Origin: Paenibacillus sp. FSL H7-0326
GTDB taxonomy: Bacteria; Bacillota; Bacilli; Paenibacillales; Paenibacillaceae
Assembly: GCF_001955535.1 (NCBI RefSeq)
Contig: NZ_MPVN01000007.1
Location: 1 to 64,000, forward strand
Direction of reading: 5' to 3'
DNA: 64,000 bases
The notes under the pieces are model-generated. The model was given only the letters and a program-made list of their open reading frames with translations. It searched no databases and was not told the origin of the DNA. The position numbers and the translations under genes were made by a program. This document shows, piece by piece, positions 43,591 through 52,127 of the stretch. The stretch's first letter is position 1. Every line of letters begins with the position of its first letter.

Positions 43591-44472
43591 ATGAAGAAGG
43601 TTCTGATCCTTGGCGGAACGCGTTTTTTTGGAAAAAGACTTGTGCAGTACCTGCTGCAAGAAGGAAAATCTGAAATTACGGTAGCGACACGCGGAAACAC
43701 ACCTCTTCCTTTTGGAGAAGAAGTAAGACATCTCATCGTCGATCGCGAGGTAGATGAGCAGCTGCGAGCAGCCGCTGAAAAAGAAGAATGGGATATCGTG
43801 TATGATAATATTTGTTACTCTCCAGATGCAGCCATGGATGCGGTGAAGCTATTTGATGGCAGGACGAAGAAGTACGTTTTTACATCCAGTTTGTCCGTTT
43901 ACGATGCAGGGGTTAAGGATGCTTTGGAGGAAGAGGATTTTGATCCTTCGACGTATGGGATTCAGCATGGCAGACACGACCGTTTTACATATCAGGAGGG
44001 TAAACGTCAGGCTGAAGCTGTATTTATGCAGCAAGCCTCTTTTCCGGTCGTATGCGTACGCATTCCAATCGTACTCGGAACCGATGATTATACGAAACGT
44101 CTACATTTTCATGTGGAACGTGTTAGAGAAGGCAGACCGATTGGAATGCCTAATTTGAACGCCCGAATGGGATTTATTCATTCAGAGGAAGCCGCACGCT
44201 TTCTGGCATGGGCAGGAGCCTCCAACATTACCGGCCCTGTAAACGCGGCATCACAGCATACCATTTCTCTCGGGGAGTTGATGGACCTTATCGAATCGAA
44301 GACAGGTAAGAAGGCGCAGCTGACGAAGGAAGTGGGGGAGGATTCAGCTTCACCTTTTGGAGTGGAAGACTCCTGGTTTATGAACACGAATAAAGCGGCC
44401 GAAGCCGGCTTTGAATTTGATAATCTGAATGAGTGGCTTCCTAAGCTGATAGATCAGCTTGCCCTTGATTAA
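43591..44472 (+). CDS. NAD-dependent epimerase/dehydratase-like protein
   Basis: This 293-residue extended short-chain dehydrogenase relative begins KKVLILGGTRFFGKRLVQYLL (nucleotide-binding GGTRFFG). It has YVFTSSLSVYD, but the usual YxxxK is replaced by a weak YQEGKR match, and GPVNAASQHTISLGELMDLI comes late. The pattern is like the plant CSP41/mRNA-binding and isoflavone-reductase-like atypical members. The substrate is unknown. ATG 43591 follows GGAGGG; a frame extension to 43546 lacks a site. Confidence 0.87.
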   Translation: MKKVLILGGTRFFGKRLVQYLLQEGKSEITVATRGNTPLPFGEEVRHLIVDREVDEQLRAAAEKEEWDIVYDNICYSPDAAMDAVKLFDGRTKKYVFTSSLSVYDAGVKDALEEEDFDPSTYGIQHGRHDRFTYQEGKRQAEAVFMQQASFPVVCVRIPIVLGTDDYTKRLHFHVERVREGRPIGMPNLNARMGFIHSEEAARFLAWAGASNITGPVNAASQHTISLGELMDLIESKTGKKAQLTKEVGEDSASPFGVEDSWFMNTNKAAEAGFEFDNLNEWLPKLIDQLALD

Positions 44473-44496
44473 TTCCTAGAGTTAAGATGCTAACAA

Positions 44497-44543
44497 AAAG
44501 AACACTTCAGGCTGCATTTTTAGCAGCCGAAGTGTTCTTTCTT
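44497..44543. terminator. Bidirectional intrinsic terminator
   Basis: A stem of about 18 bp (44497-44515 with 44523-44540, one bulge) lies between convergent genes, flanked by A residues on one side and T residues on the other. Confidence 0.88.
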
Positions 44544-44555
44544 AAATTTCTCGAC

Positions 44556-46679
44556 TTATTCGTCCCCGGAGGACGTTGCTGCTTGAGCTTGTTCCGAAGC
44601 CAGGGCTGCTGCAATTTGATCTGTTGGTTGTGTTAATAGTTTATAAATAATAGCTGCATTTTCTTGTACATTCAGCGGTTTTCTGGACTGAAAGTCGGCA
44701 GAACCATCCGAATGAATGTCTACTTCGGGTCCATAAATACCAAGCCCGATCATCATTTTGACCGCAGGAACAGCCCAATCGCTCGTGTTGCCTGATAGCT
44801 TAACTCCAGTAAAGAGTTCGTCAGGATACTGTAGTTTATAGATTCTCCACAGCATGACAGCTGCTTCCTGACGTGTGATGGCTTGATTCGGTTTAAATTG
44901 CTCTGCTTCACTCAGCATCCCTATTTCCAGAGCGGATTGGATATAGCCAGCGGAAGGATGCTGTGCCCAATCGGTTCCTTCTGCAGGTGCTGTCTTACTG
45001 GCAGGAATGTTGCTGACCTTCAGGATCTCCTTGACAAATTCAGCTCGTGTGACGATATGCTTCGGGTTGACCGACGTACTTGCGTCATTTGGATAATAGC
45101 CTAAAGACTGAAGAGCGTATAATGCTTCAGCATAGGGACTGCTTGGACTTACATCGCTAAACCCTGCTGGTGCTACACCTTTGCGTTCGTAACCCATTGG
45201 ATTCAGATAGGGCTCTTTCAAATAGACGCTGCCATCTTCGTGTTCTTTAAATGCGGTAAACTGGCCGCTGATCTCATCGACAAACAGATTCTCCTCTACC
45301 TGTGTAAGGACACGAGGCCCAAGGAATGCATCCTGAATGGCCAACTTGCCTGCCTGCTCCTCTGCTCCTGAAACAGAGCTGACGATGGTGCTTAAACGCA
45401 GGTCTGCGTACAATCCGGCATAACGCTGAAGCTCATCTGCGGATTGGGGCTCATAGTCGTCAAATTCGACTGCCTCTGCATACTGAGGGAAAAATTCATT
45501 AATAAAAGCAGGATAGAACAAATTTCGTAGAGCACCCGTCTGATTATAAGTAAGGAAGACACCTGTATTTTGGTCCGGAATAAGGAAGAGATAAGAACTG
45601 AATCCCGTTAGATCTCCTGCCTTCGTAATAATCTTAGAGCTGCTTCCGGCTCCAGGGAGCTGAAAAGCGGCTTCAAACCCATAGGTTGTGTCCGGCATAA
45701 GAGGATGAATTGCCGAACGATAAATTTCCATACTATTTACGGTAGACTCGGTCAGTATTCGGTTCTCACCGTTCGTTCCACCGTTTAGGAAGGCGATCAT
45801 AAATTGGCTGATATCTTCAGCGGTCGTCAGCATTCCACCATGAGGCATGGGATTCGGAGATATCGCGTATAGATCAATGGGATTCTTTGCTGCATCGTAA
45901 CCCGTTGCGAGCTGTTCCTTGAACTTGTCCGTCAGCAGGAAGCTGCTGTTCTTCATTCCCAGCGGTTCAAAAATATGATCCTGCATATACTCCTCATACG
46001 GTTGACCGCTCACTTCTTGAACGACAAGTCCTAATAAGAGAGAGGCAAAGTTATCATACATATAAGAGCTCCCCGGTTCACGAACAACGGGAGGCATATG
46101 CTCTCGAACATAATCCTCAATGGAAACGTTTTTATCAAAATCCGTGTGAATATCTTCCTGCTGTGGATCCCGGATCTCAAACCCTGTCGTATGTGTCAGC
46201 AAATGCTCAATCGTTACCGGTTTGTCATAAGGGTTATCGAATTCAAGACCCTTTATGTATTGCTTGATGTCAGCTTTCAAGTCGATTTTTCCTTGTTCAA
46301 CCAGCTGCATCGCAGCCACCGCGTTGAATGTCTTGGATACAGAGGCTACTCGAAAAGCCGTTTCTTCCGGATCGACCTGTGTTTGTGCTGCAAGGTCAGA
46401 ATATCCATAGCCTTCTTGTGCAACGACTTCACCGTCTTTCACAATAGCCACGGAGGCTCCCACATATTGTGCCATTGCCTCAGGTGAATTAAAGAACTTA
46501 TCCAGGAATACGGAAGCTGTCTCTGGATTAAGCACTTTAACCTGCTGAGCTTGCATTGTCGCAGCGGTTTGCTCTTCGGCCAGGGCCGCTGGGGCAATAG
46601 ACCCTAGTACAAGCACTGAAGCGAGAAATACGCTGGACAGTGATTTTACATGCTTGTGCAAGGTGAACTTGGATACCAT
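44556..46679 (-). CDS. Beta-lactamase-fold serine hydrolase with C-terminal SLH domains
   Basis: This is a 707-residue exported protein. A signal peptide ends at about residue 34 (PAALA). A class C/AmpH-type domain follows, with SxxK at Ser113-Lys116 (SVSK), YxN at Tyr208-Asn210 (YDN) and a third motif in TKAGD. After a middle linker come S-layer homology repeats from about residue 520 (FSDVSPSSPYAEALYAL; WAQHPSAGYIQSALEIGML; ITRQEAAVMLWRI) that would bind cell-wall polymer. It is likely a surface-anchored peptidase or esterase acting on peptidoglycan or D-amino-acid peptides; true beta-lactamase activity is not implied. AAGGAG precedes the ATG. Confidence 0.9.
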   Translation of the reverse strand: MVSKFTLHKHVKSLSSVFLASVLVLGSIAPAALAEEQTAATMQAQQVKVLNPETASVFLDKFFNSPEAMAQYVGASVAIVKDGEVVAQEGYGYSDLAAQTQVDPEETAFRVASVSKTFNAVAAMQLVEQGKIDLKADIKQYIKGLEFDNPYDKPVTIEHLLTHTTGFEIRDPQQEDIHTDFDKNVSIEDYVREHMPPVVREPGSSYMYDNFASLLLGLVVQEVSGQPYEEYMQDHIFEPLGMKNSSFLLTDKFKEQLATGYDAAKNPIDLYAISPNPMPHGGMLTTAEDISQFMIAFLNGGTNGENRILTESTVNSMEIYRSAIHPLMPDTTYGFEAAFQLPGAGSSSKIITKAGDLTGFSSYLFLIPDQNTGVFLTYNQTGALRNLFYPAFINEFFPQYAEAVEFDDYEPQSADELQRYAGLYADLRLSTIVSSVSGAEEQAGKLAIQDAFLGPRVLTQVEENLFVDEISGQFTAFKEHEDGSVYLKEPYLNPMGYERKGVAPAGFSDVSPSSPYAEALYALQSLGYYPNDASTSVNPKHIVTRAEFVKEILKVSNIPASKTAPAEGTDWAQHPSAGYIQSALEIGMLSEAEQFKPNQAITRQEAAVMLWRIYKLQYPDELFTGVKLSGNTSDWAVPAVKMMIGLGIYGPEVDIHSDGSADFQSRKPLNVQENAAIIYKLLTQPTDQIAAALASEQAQAATSSGDE

Positions 46680-46982
46680 GAAATCACTCCTTATCTGAAT
46701 TTTGATCCCTTGGAAAGATTAGGAATCCTATTTATTATAACAGAGCGATGTTAGAAGAAGGGGAGATTTATAGAAATATATTAATGATTTGCAGGAGCGA
46801 AAGGTCGTTTTGCAGGCATGACAATCATTGCACCCTTATTCAATTCAGATTGGGATTATAATTATTTTTTACCTAGGAATGGATGTTCGTTTCGTGTAGA
46901 CTTATTATGATTTATCAGCAAATGACCTAAGGTCAAATGAAAAAAAGAGATACATATTTGTATTTAGATGGGGGTGGGCACT
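46680..46982. promoter_or_regulatory. Divergent promoter region with 13-bp palindrome
   Basis: The 303-base spacer between the SLH protein gene and the ABC operon is AT-rich. TGACCTAAGGTCA at 46923-46935 is a perfect palindrome about 48 bases before the ABC start, a likely repressor site for an unknown regulator. On the minus strand a TATAAT (about 46736-46741) suits the SLH gene. A 267-base frame from 46937 overlaps the ABC gene and is not considered real. Confidence 0.5.
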
Positions 46983-48728
46983 GTGCCCAAGAAAGAAAAA
47001 TTATCGATGACATGGCTGCTAAGGTATCTGAAGCCAGTCAAAGGACGGCTGCTTTTGCTGCTGGTTATGTTACTGACATCAACTGGCCTTCAGCTATTGA
47101 ATCCGCAAATTGTGCAGCGGTTTATCGACACGGCTGCAGGCGGAGGACTGCTCGGAACTTTATTTCAGCTGGCAGGAATATACCTGGTTGTAGCCGTCGT
47201 TAATCAACTAATAACGGTAGCCGTCAGCTATTTCGGTAATGATGTATCCTGGCGTTCAACCAATCAGCTGCGTGGTGATCTGCTGAAGCACTGTCTTCGG
47301 CTTGATATGAAGTTCCATAATGTGAGAACGCCAGGTGAGATGATTGAACGGGTCGATGGCGATGTCACGGCCATTTCCAATTTTTTTGCGATGTTTATCG
47401 TTCAAGTCGTCGGCAGCTTCGTATTGCTCGCTGGGATCTTGGGTTTCATGTTCACGATCAACGTACCTATTGCACTCGTCATGACGGCATTTACGCTGAT
47501 TTCGATCTTATTCATGGTTGTGATCCGTAATCTTGGAGTGCGATCCTCAAAGGAAGAAAGGGAGGCCAGCGCTTCTCTATTCGGTTTAATTGAAGAGCGA
47601 ATTGCTGGAATTGAAGATGTTCAGGCTAATGGTCACGTACCATATGTCATGAATCGATTTCATCGGCTGATGCGCTCCGTATTTATTAAGGGAAGAAGAG
47701 CCTGGATGCTTCGGGTTATTCCGTGGAATACAACGGTTATCCTGTTTGCGCTTGCGGTAACCGCGGTGCTGCTGATCGGCGTGCATTATTATATGACCGG
47801 AGCCATTACACTCGGTACATTGTACCTAATCTATCAATATACTCAGATGCTGAACGAACCTATTGAAATTTTGGGTGATCAAATACAGGAATTTCAAAAA
47901 GCAAAATCCGGAATGCTGCGTTCAAGAGAACTTTTATCCTTACGCAGTGAAATTAGAGAAGGTGAAGAAGCTGAGCTTCCGGAAGGACCATTGAGTCTCG
48001 AATTTGAGCATGTCCACTTCAGTTATAACGAGGATAAACCAATTCTCACCGATATTCATTTCGAGCTGAAGCCTGGAGAACTGTTAGGTATTATAGGCCG
48101 GACGGGCAGCGGCAAATCCAGCCTTAGCCGAACTCTGCTTAGGTTATACAATATCAACAGCGGTGTTATACGAGTAGGTGGTGTAGATGTTACCAAGCTG
48201 TCTCTGCCTGTGCTGTATAAACGCATAGGGATGGTTACTCAGGATGTACAGCTGTTTGATGGGACACTTCGTGAGAACTTGACCCTGTTCAATCAAGATA
48301 TTTCGGATGATGACATTTTGCGCAAAACAGAGCAGCTCGGTCTAAGCAGATGGATTGAAGCTCAGCCTAACGGACTTGATACACATCTGAGCACGGGAGG
48401 TACCTCTTTATCCGCCGGTGAAGCTCAATTGTTTGCCTTAACCCGAGTGTTTCTTACGAAACCGAGCCTGGTCATCCTCGATGAACCATCTTCGAGGCTG
48501 GATGCGGCAACGGAAGCGATGCTTCAGTCGGCTGTTGATCAGATGATGAAGGAATGCACCGGCATTATGATTGCTCACCGGCTTGCTACACTGAATCAAG
48601 TAGACAAAATTATGGTGCTGGGTGATGGCAAAATATTGGAGTTTGGAGAACGTGATCAGCTCGCGAGAAATCCAGCCTCCCACTATGCAAGATTGCTCGT
48701 TACAGGCAGAGAGGAGGAGCTGGCATGA
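46983..48728 (+). CDS. ABC exporter half A (signature-degenerate ATPase)
   Basis: This 581-residue fusion has six membrane segments and an ATPase domain with Walker A GRTGSGKSSL, Q-loop MVTQDVQLFD, and Walker B LVILDEPSSRLD with the catalytic Glu. The signature is LSAGEAQ rather than LSGGQ. GTG 46983 follows GGGGGTGG closely; ATG 46968 is an alternative. It overlaps the next gene by 4 bases (ATGA). The two form a heterodimer, and the degenerate signature here complements the altered Walker B in the partner. Confidence 0.9.
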   Translation: MPKKEKLSMTWLLRYLKPVKGRLLLLLVMLLTSTGLQLLNPQIVQRFIDTAAGGGLLGTLFQLAGIYLVVAVVNQLITVAVSYFGNDVSWRSTNQLRGDLLKHCLRLDMKFHNVRTPGEMIERVDGDVTAISNFFAMFIVQVVGSFVLLAGILGFMFTINVPIALVMTAFTLISILFMVVIRNLGVRSSKEEREASASLFGLIEERIAGIEDVQANGHVPYVMNRFHRLMRSVFIKGRRAWMLRVIPWNTTVILFALAVTAVLLIGVHYYMTGAITLGTLYLIYQYTQMLNEPIEILGDQIQEFQKAKSGMLRSRELLSLRSEIREGEEAELPEGPLSLEFEHVHFSYNEDKPILTDIHFELKPGELLGIIGRTGSGKSSLSRTLLRLYNINSGVIRVGGVDVTKLSLPVLYKRIGMVTQDVQLFDGTLRENLTLFNQDISDDDILRKTEQLGLSRWIEAQPNGLDTHLSTGGTSLSAGEAQLFALTRVFLTKPSLVILDEPSSRLDAATEAMLQSAVDQMMKECTGIMIAHRLATLNQVDKIMVLGDGKILEFGERDQLARNPASHYARLLVTGREEELA

Positions 48729-50497
48729 CCGTAACAGGATTTATTAATAAGCTGTTTCGATTCAAGCCATTTTTATTTATTATCAATGGTCTCTTATGGT
48801 GTATGTTCCATTCCCTCCCGCTAGTTATCGGGCTTGCGATGCAGTGGTTCTTCGATCGGGCAGCTGCCGCGAATACCAACGATTATTTGTGGCTTGCTGT
48901 GCCGCTGCTCGTCATGGTAGCTGTCAGAATTACGAGAGTAGGAACCATGCTCATCGCCTTCTATGAATGGGTAACCTATATTTTTCATATTCAAGCGATT
49001 CTGCGGACGAATATGCTGGCAGGCATTATGCGCTGGCCGGGACGGAATCTGCCTGCTTCGCCTGGAGAAGCGATGAGTCGTTTCCGTGATGATGTGAATG
49101 AGGTCGTTGAATATGTGGAATCCTGGGTCGATTTCTGGGGAATGTTCGTATTCGCTGTCGTTTCAGTCTCCATCATGGCAAGCATTAACTGGAAGATTAC
49201 CTTAGTTGCTGTATTGCCGTTAATCATCGTTACACTGCTGAACAACCTCTCTGGCAATCGGGCGCGCAGATATGGGCAGCAGAATCAGGAGGCCACCGGA
49301 CGAATTACAAGCTTTATCGCGGAGACCTTCGGCGCCGTTCAAGCACTGAAGCTGGGTCAGGCAGAAGATCACGTTCATGCTCGATTTATGAAGCTGAACG
49401 AAGACCGCCGTCAGGCTGCGCTCAAGGATAACTTGTTTAAGCAATGGATGAGATCGTTGAATCAGCATATTCTAAGTATTTGTACGGGACTTATCCTTCT
49501 GATGTGTGCAGCTGAAATGAGAAATGGTAGTTTTACCGTTGGAGATTTCGCTCTATTTACCACTTATTTAACAAGCATTGGATTTAGTATCTCATTATTC
49601 GGTTATATGGTGTTCCAGCACAAGCGTCTTAAGGTGTCCTTTGACCGAATGCGTATGCTGTTCCGCCCCGGTGAAGAGGACCGGATTATCGATCATCGTG
49701 AAATATATCTGTATGAAGATCCTCCCGAACTGCCCGTCATAAGCAGAGATGATAAGGAGAAACTGAGAGAGGTCACCGTCCGTAATCTCACCTATCAATA
49801 TCCGAATTCGAATCACGGGATCAAGGATGTAAATCTGCAGCTGAAGCGTGGACAGTTCCTTGTTATTACGGGAAGAATCGGTTCAGGTAAATCGACCTTG
49901 GTTCGGGCTATGCTGGGATTGCTTCCTAAGCAGGCAGGATCCATTCAGTGGAATGGAACTGAGATCGATCCGGCACAGTTCTTAACACCGCCAAGAGCGG
50001 CTTATACACCGCAAGTGCCACGCTTGTTCAGTGATACCTTGAAGGAGAATATAGTTCAGGGTAAGCTTAGCCGTGTGGAAGAGTCCCTCGAGCGTGCGAT
50101 GAATCTGGCTGTAATGAATAAAGATGTAGGGGACCTGGAAAAAGGACTCGATACGCTTGTTGGACCAAGAGGCGTGATGCTGTCCGGTGGACAAATACAG
50201 CGGGCCGCTACGGCGCGCATGCTGATGACTGACTCAGATCTGTATATATTCGATGATCTATCGAGCGCACTAGATGTTGAAACCGAGCAGCAGGTGTGGG
50301 ATGGACTGTTCAAGGAAGAGGATGTGACCTGCATCGCCGTCTCTCACCGAAGAGCAGCCTTATCCAAGGCAGACCATATTATTGTAATGAAGGATGGACG
50401 AATTGAGGCAGAAGGCAGCCTTCATGAACTATTAGAGAGCTGTGAAGAGATGCAGCTGCTATGGCAAGGAGAACAGACTCCAGTAAAAGTATCCTAG
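48725..50497 (+). CDS. ABC exporter half B (Walker B Asp variant)
   Basis: This 590-residue half-transporter has Walker A GRIGSGKSTL, signature LSGGQIQRAA and Walker B LYIFDDLSSALD, where Asp replaces the catalytic Glu. One composite ATP site per dimer is thus expected to be weak, as in heterodimeric exporters such as BmrCD and TM287/288. It is coupled to half A by an ATGA overlap. Substrates are likely drugs or lipids; the sequence does not say. A strong terminator follows. Confidence 0.9.
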   Translation: MTVTGFINKLFRFKPFLFIINGLLWCMFHSLPLVIGLAMQWFFDRAAAANTNDYLWLAVPLLVMVAVRITRVGTMLIAFYEWVTYIFHIQAILRTNMLAGIMRWPGRNLPASPGEAMSRFRDDVNEVVEYVESWVDFWGMFVFAVVSVSIMASINWKITLVAVLPLIIVTLLNNLSGNRARRYGQQNQEATGRITSFIAETFGAVQALKLGQAEDHVHARFMKLNEDRRQAALKDNLFKQWMRSLNQHILSICTGLILLMCAAEMRNGSFTVGDFALFTTYLTSIGFSISLFGYMVFQHKRLKVSFDRMRMLFRPGEEDRIIDHREIYLYEDPPELPVISRDDKEKLREVTVRNLTYQYPNSNHGIKDVNLQLKRGQFLVITGRIGSGKSTLVRAMLGLLPKQAGSIQWNGTEIDPAQFLTPPRAAYTPQVPRLFSDTLKENIVQGKLSRVEESLERAMNLAVMNKDVGDLEKGLDTLVGPRGVMLSGGQIQRAATARMLMTDSDLYIFDDLSSALDVETEQQVWDGLFKEEDVTCIAVSHRRAALSKADHIIVMKDGRIEAEGSLHELLESCEEMQLLWQGEQTPVKVS

Positions 50498-50553
50498 CGA
50501 TCATCATCTCACAATGACCTGCGTGTTAGGATGTAAATTCGGAATGATGTACC

Positions 50554-50586
50554 AAAACACCTTTGGAGGCTCCAAAGGTGTTTTTT
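50554..50586 (+). terminator. Intrinsic terminator after the ABC pair
   Basis: A perfect 14-bp stem (50554-50567 with 50571-50584) has a 3-base loop and ends in T residues. Confidence 0.92.
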
Positions 50587-50635
50587 CATATCCGTATATG
50601 GTTTCAACTTGAACGCATTTAGAAGTTCCTTATTC

Positions 50636-51742
50636 TTATTTTGCAGCCGCAAATGGATCCGTTCCTTTAGGCAGTAGATCTGCAAAATTAAAGGTATAGG
50701 TTGGGAATCCATCAGCATAGGATGCAATCTCATAAATTTGGAAGAAGACCGTTAATCCACTCTCGGATACATAGAAATCCGGATCTTCCTTCAAACCATT
50801 AAATCCAAAGTTATACTTGTCTGCGGTTGTCTTCTTCTTCAGCATTTGATCCAGCTTCTTCTTGGCAGCATCTGATGAATGGAGCAGATCGTCCATTGTC
50901 AACTGCTTACCATCTTTGATGGAGAAAGTAAAGCCTTCACGGTAAGTCATTCCATGAGCACCACCAACATATTCATACAGGTCAGTGGATATGCTGAGCA
51001 CGCCCTCACGGTTAAAGGTGACGAGGAAGGTACCATGAAATTCATAAGGACGTTCATATTCAGCATCCCGATCGTTTGCTTTTTTCTTCGCTTCTGCTGC
51101 GAAAGCTTCCGCTTTATCTTTAAACGTTTTGTTCATTGCTTCCTGCGCTTCTTTATTTACCAGACCACTTACTTGAGGATAGCGGATGTCAATGGTTGCA
51201 TTGTTATTACTGTCTGAGATCGTTTCCGAAGAGATGTTCACCTTGTTTTGCTGCTGCTTTTTCAGCGTTAATATTTTGGCTGATGCATTATAAGATCCCT
51301 GGAAACCTAAATAATCCTTCAACACTCGAAAAGGAACATAGAGCTTCCCATTTATATTTTTGGCTTCATACTGGATACTGTTATTACCAATATAACGTTC
51401 ATTGATATAGGTGTTGATGCCATATTCGGACACTTCCAATTTCATTTGAGTGACTCCGCTTCCGACAGTGTAGGTTTTAAAACCATCTTTGCCAGCTTGA
51501 TAACTTAATTTAAGCCCTAGATCATCTCTTAACACCGAGATGGGAATCATCGTGTTTCCATTTACCAGCTTGCCTGAAGCAGAAAGAGTCTTGCCATTAT
51601 ATTTCATTACCACGTCAGAAGCTTTGACTGAAGTTGCGGCAGCAACGACTGCTTCGGACTGCCCACTTAAGAAGCTCGCGTTACCTACCAATAGACCTGC
51701 GGACAAAATAGCTGCGGACCATTTCATACTTTTCTTATTCAT
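50636..51742 (-). CDS. Exported protein: copper-amine-oxidase-N-like, DUF4163 and DUF3298 (RsiV-like) domains
   Basis: The 368-residue protein has a signal peptide (about 1-36). A copper-amine-oxidase N-terminal-like domain follows at about 45-158 (MIPISVLRDDLGLKLSY; LYVPFRVLKDYLGF), a cell-wall-associated module common in Paenibacillus. The C-terminal 200 residues match DUF4163/DUF3298 (IDIRYPQVSGL; YEYVGGAHGMTYREGFTFSIKDGKQLTMDDLL). DUF3298 is the lysozyme-binding fold of the anti-sigma factor RsiV, but no anti-sigma domain or anchor is present. GGGAGG lies about 8 bases before the ATG. Confidence 0.85.
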   Translation of the reverse strand: MNKKSMKWSAAILSAGLLVGNASFLSGQSEAVVAAATSVKASDVVMKYNGKTLSASGKLVNGNTMIPISVLRDDLGLKLSYQAGKDGFKTYTVGSGVTQMKLEVSEYGINTYINERYIGNNSIQYEAKNINGKLYVPFRVLKDYLGFQGSYNASAKILTLKKQQQNKVNISSETISDSNNNATIDIRYPQVSGLVNKEAQEAMNKTFKDKAEAFAAEAKKKANDRDAEYERPYEFHGTFLVTFNREGVLSISTDLYEYVGGAHGMTYREGFTFSIKDGKQLTMDDLLHSSDAAKKKLDQMLKKKTTADKYNFGFNGLKEDPDFYVSESGLTVFFQIYEIASYADGFPTYTFNFADLLPKGTDPFAAAK

Positions 51743-52076
51743 TATTATTTCCTCCCTAATCTAAGCTGTTCGCTCTTCTTATTATGTATTACCCAAAAAT
51801 TCCTTTTTCTTATAAGAGAAAACTCTTATATTGACACGAGTCACTGGAGTCAATTGACTTCTTGTTAGCAATACTGCTGTAAGACAAGATTTATTATAGG
51901 GAGGAAATGAGGGGAAATGTTTACAGTGAGGGTTACAGTATTGTTGTTGAAAACAGGAGAATGGGGGGGATTAAGCCGTTATGGAGAGCTTCGTAAGTAA
52001 CCACATTTCATCAAACAGTATGTTGATGTGCGAGGTGCAGTTCGCAATCAGATGACAACTCTACATTTTTTTGTAA
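51743..52076. other. Intergenic region without a recognised gene
   Basis: These 334 bases between two minus-strand genes contain AT-rich stretches (TTATAAGAGAAAACTCTTATA at 51809-51829 is an inverted repeat, TATAAGAG/CTCTTATA) and probably the promoter of the DUF3298 gene. I see no supported reading frame, RNA gene or mobile element here. Confidence 0.5.
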
Positions 52077-52112
52077 GAAAAAGACCGCACAAACCATAAT
52101 TTGTTCATGCGG
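52077..52112 (-). terminator. Intrinsic terminator of the sulfatase gene
   Basis: Read on the minus strand, CCGCATGAACAAA pairs with TTTGTGCGG and is followed by TCTTTTTC. Confidence 0.75.
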
Positions 52113-52127
52113 CTAGTTACTCATATT

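Noticed and set aside
46937-47203. An 88-codon frame starting before the ABC half A gene
   Set aside because: It overlaps the ABC coding sequence in another frame, has only a weak ribosome binding site and shows no domain pattern. A leader role was considered, but no hairpin switch was found.
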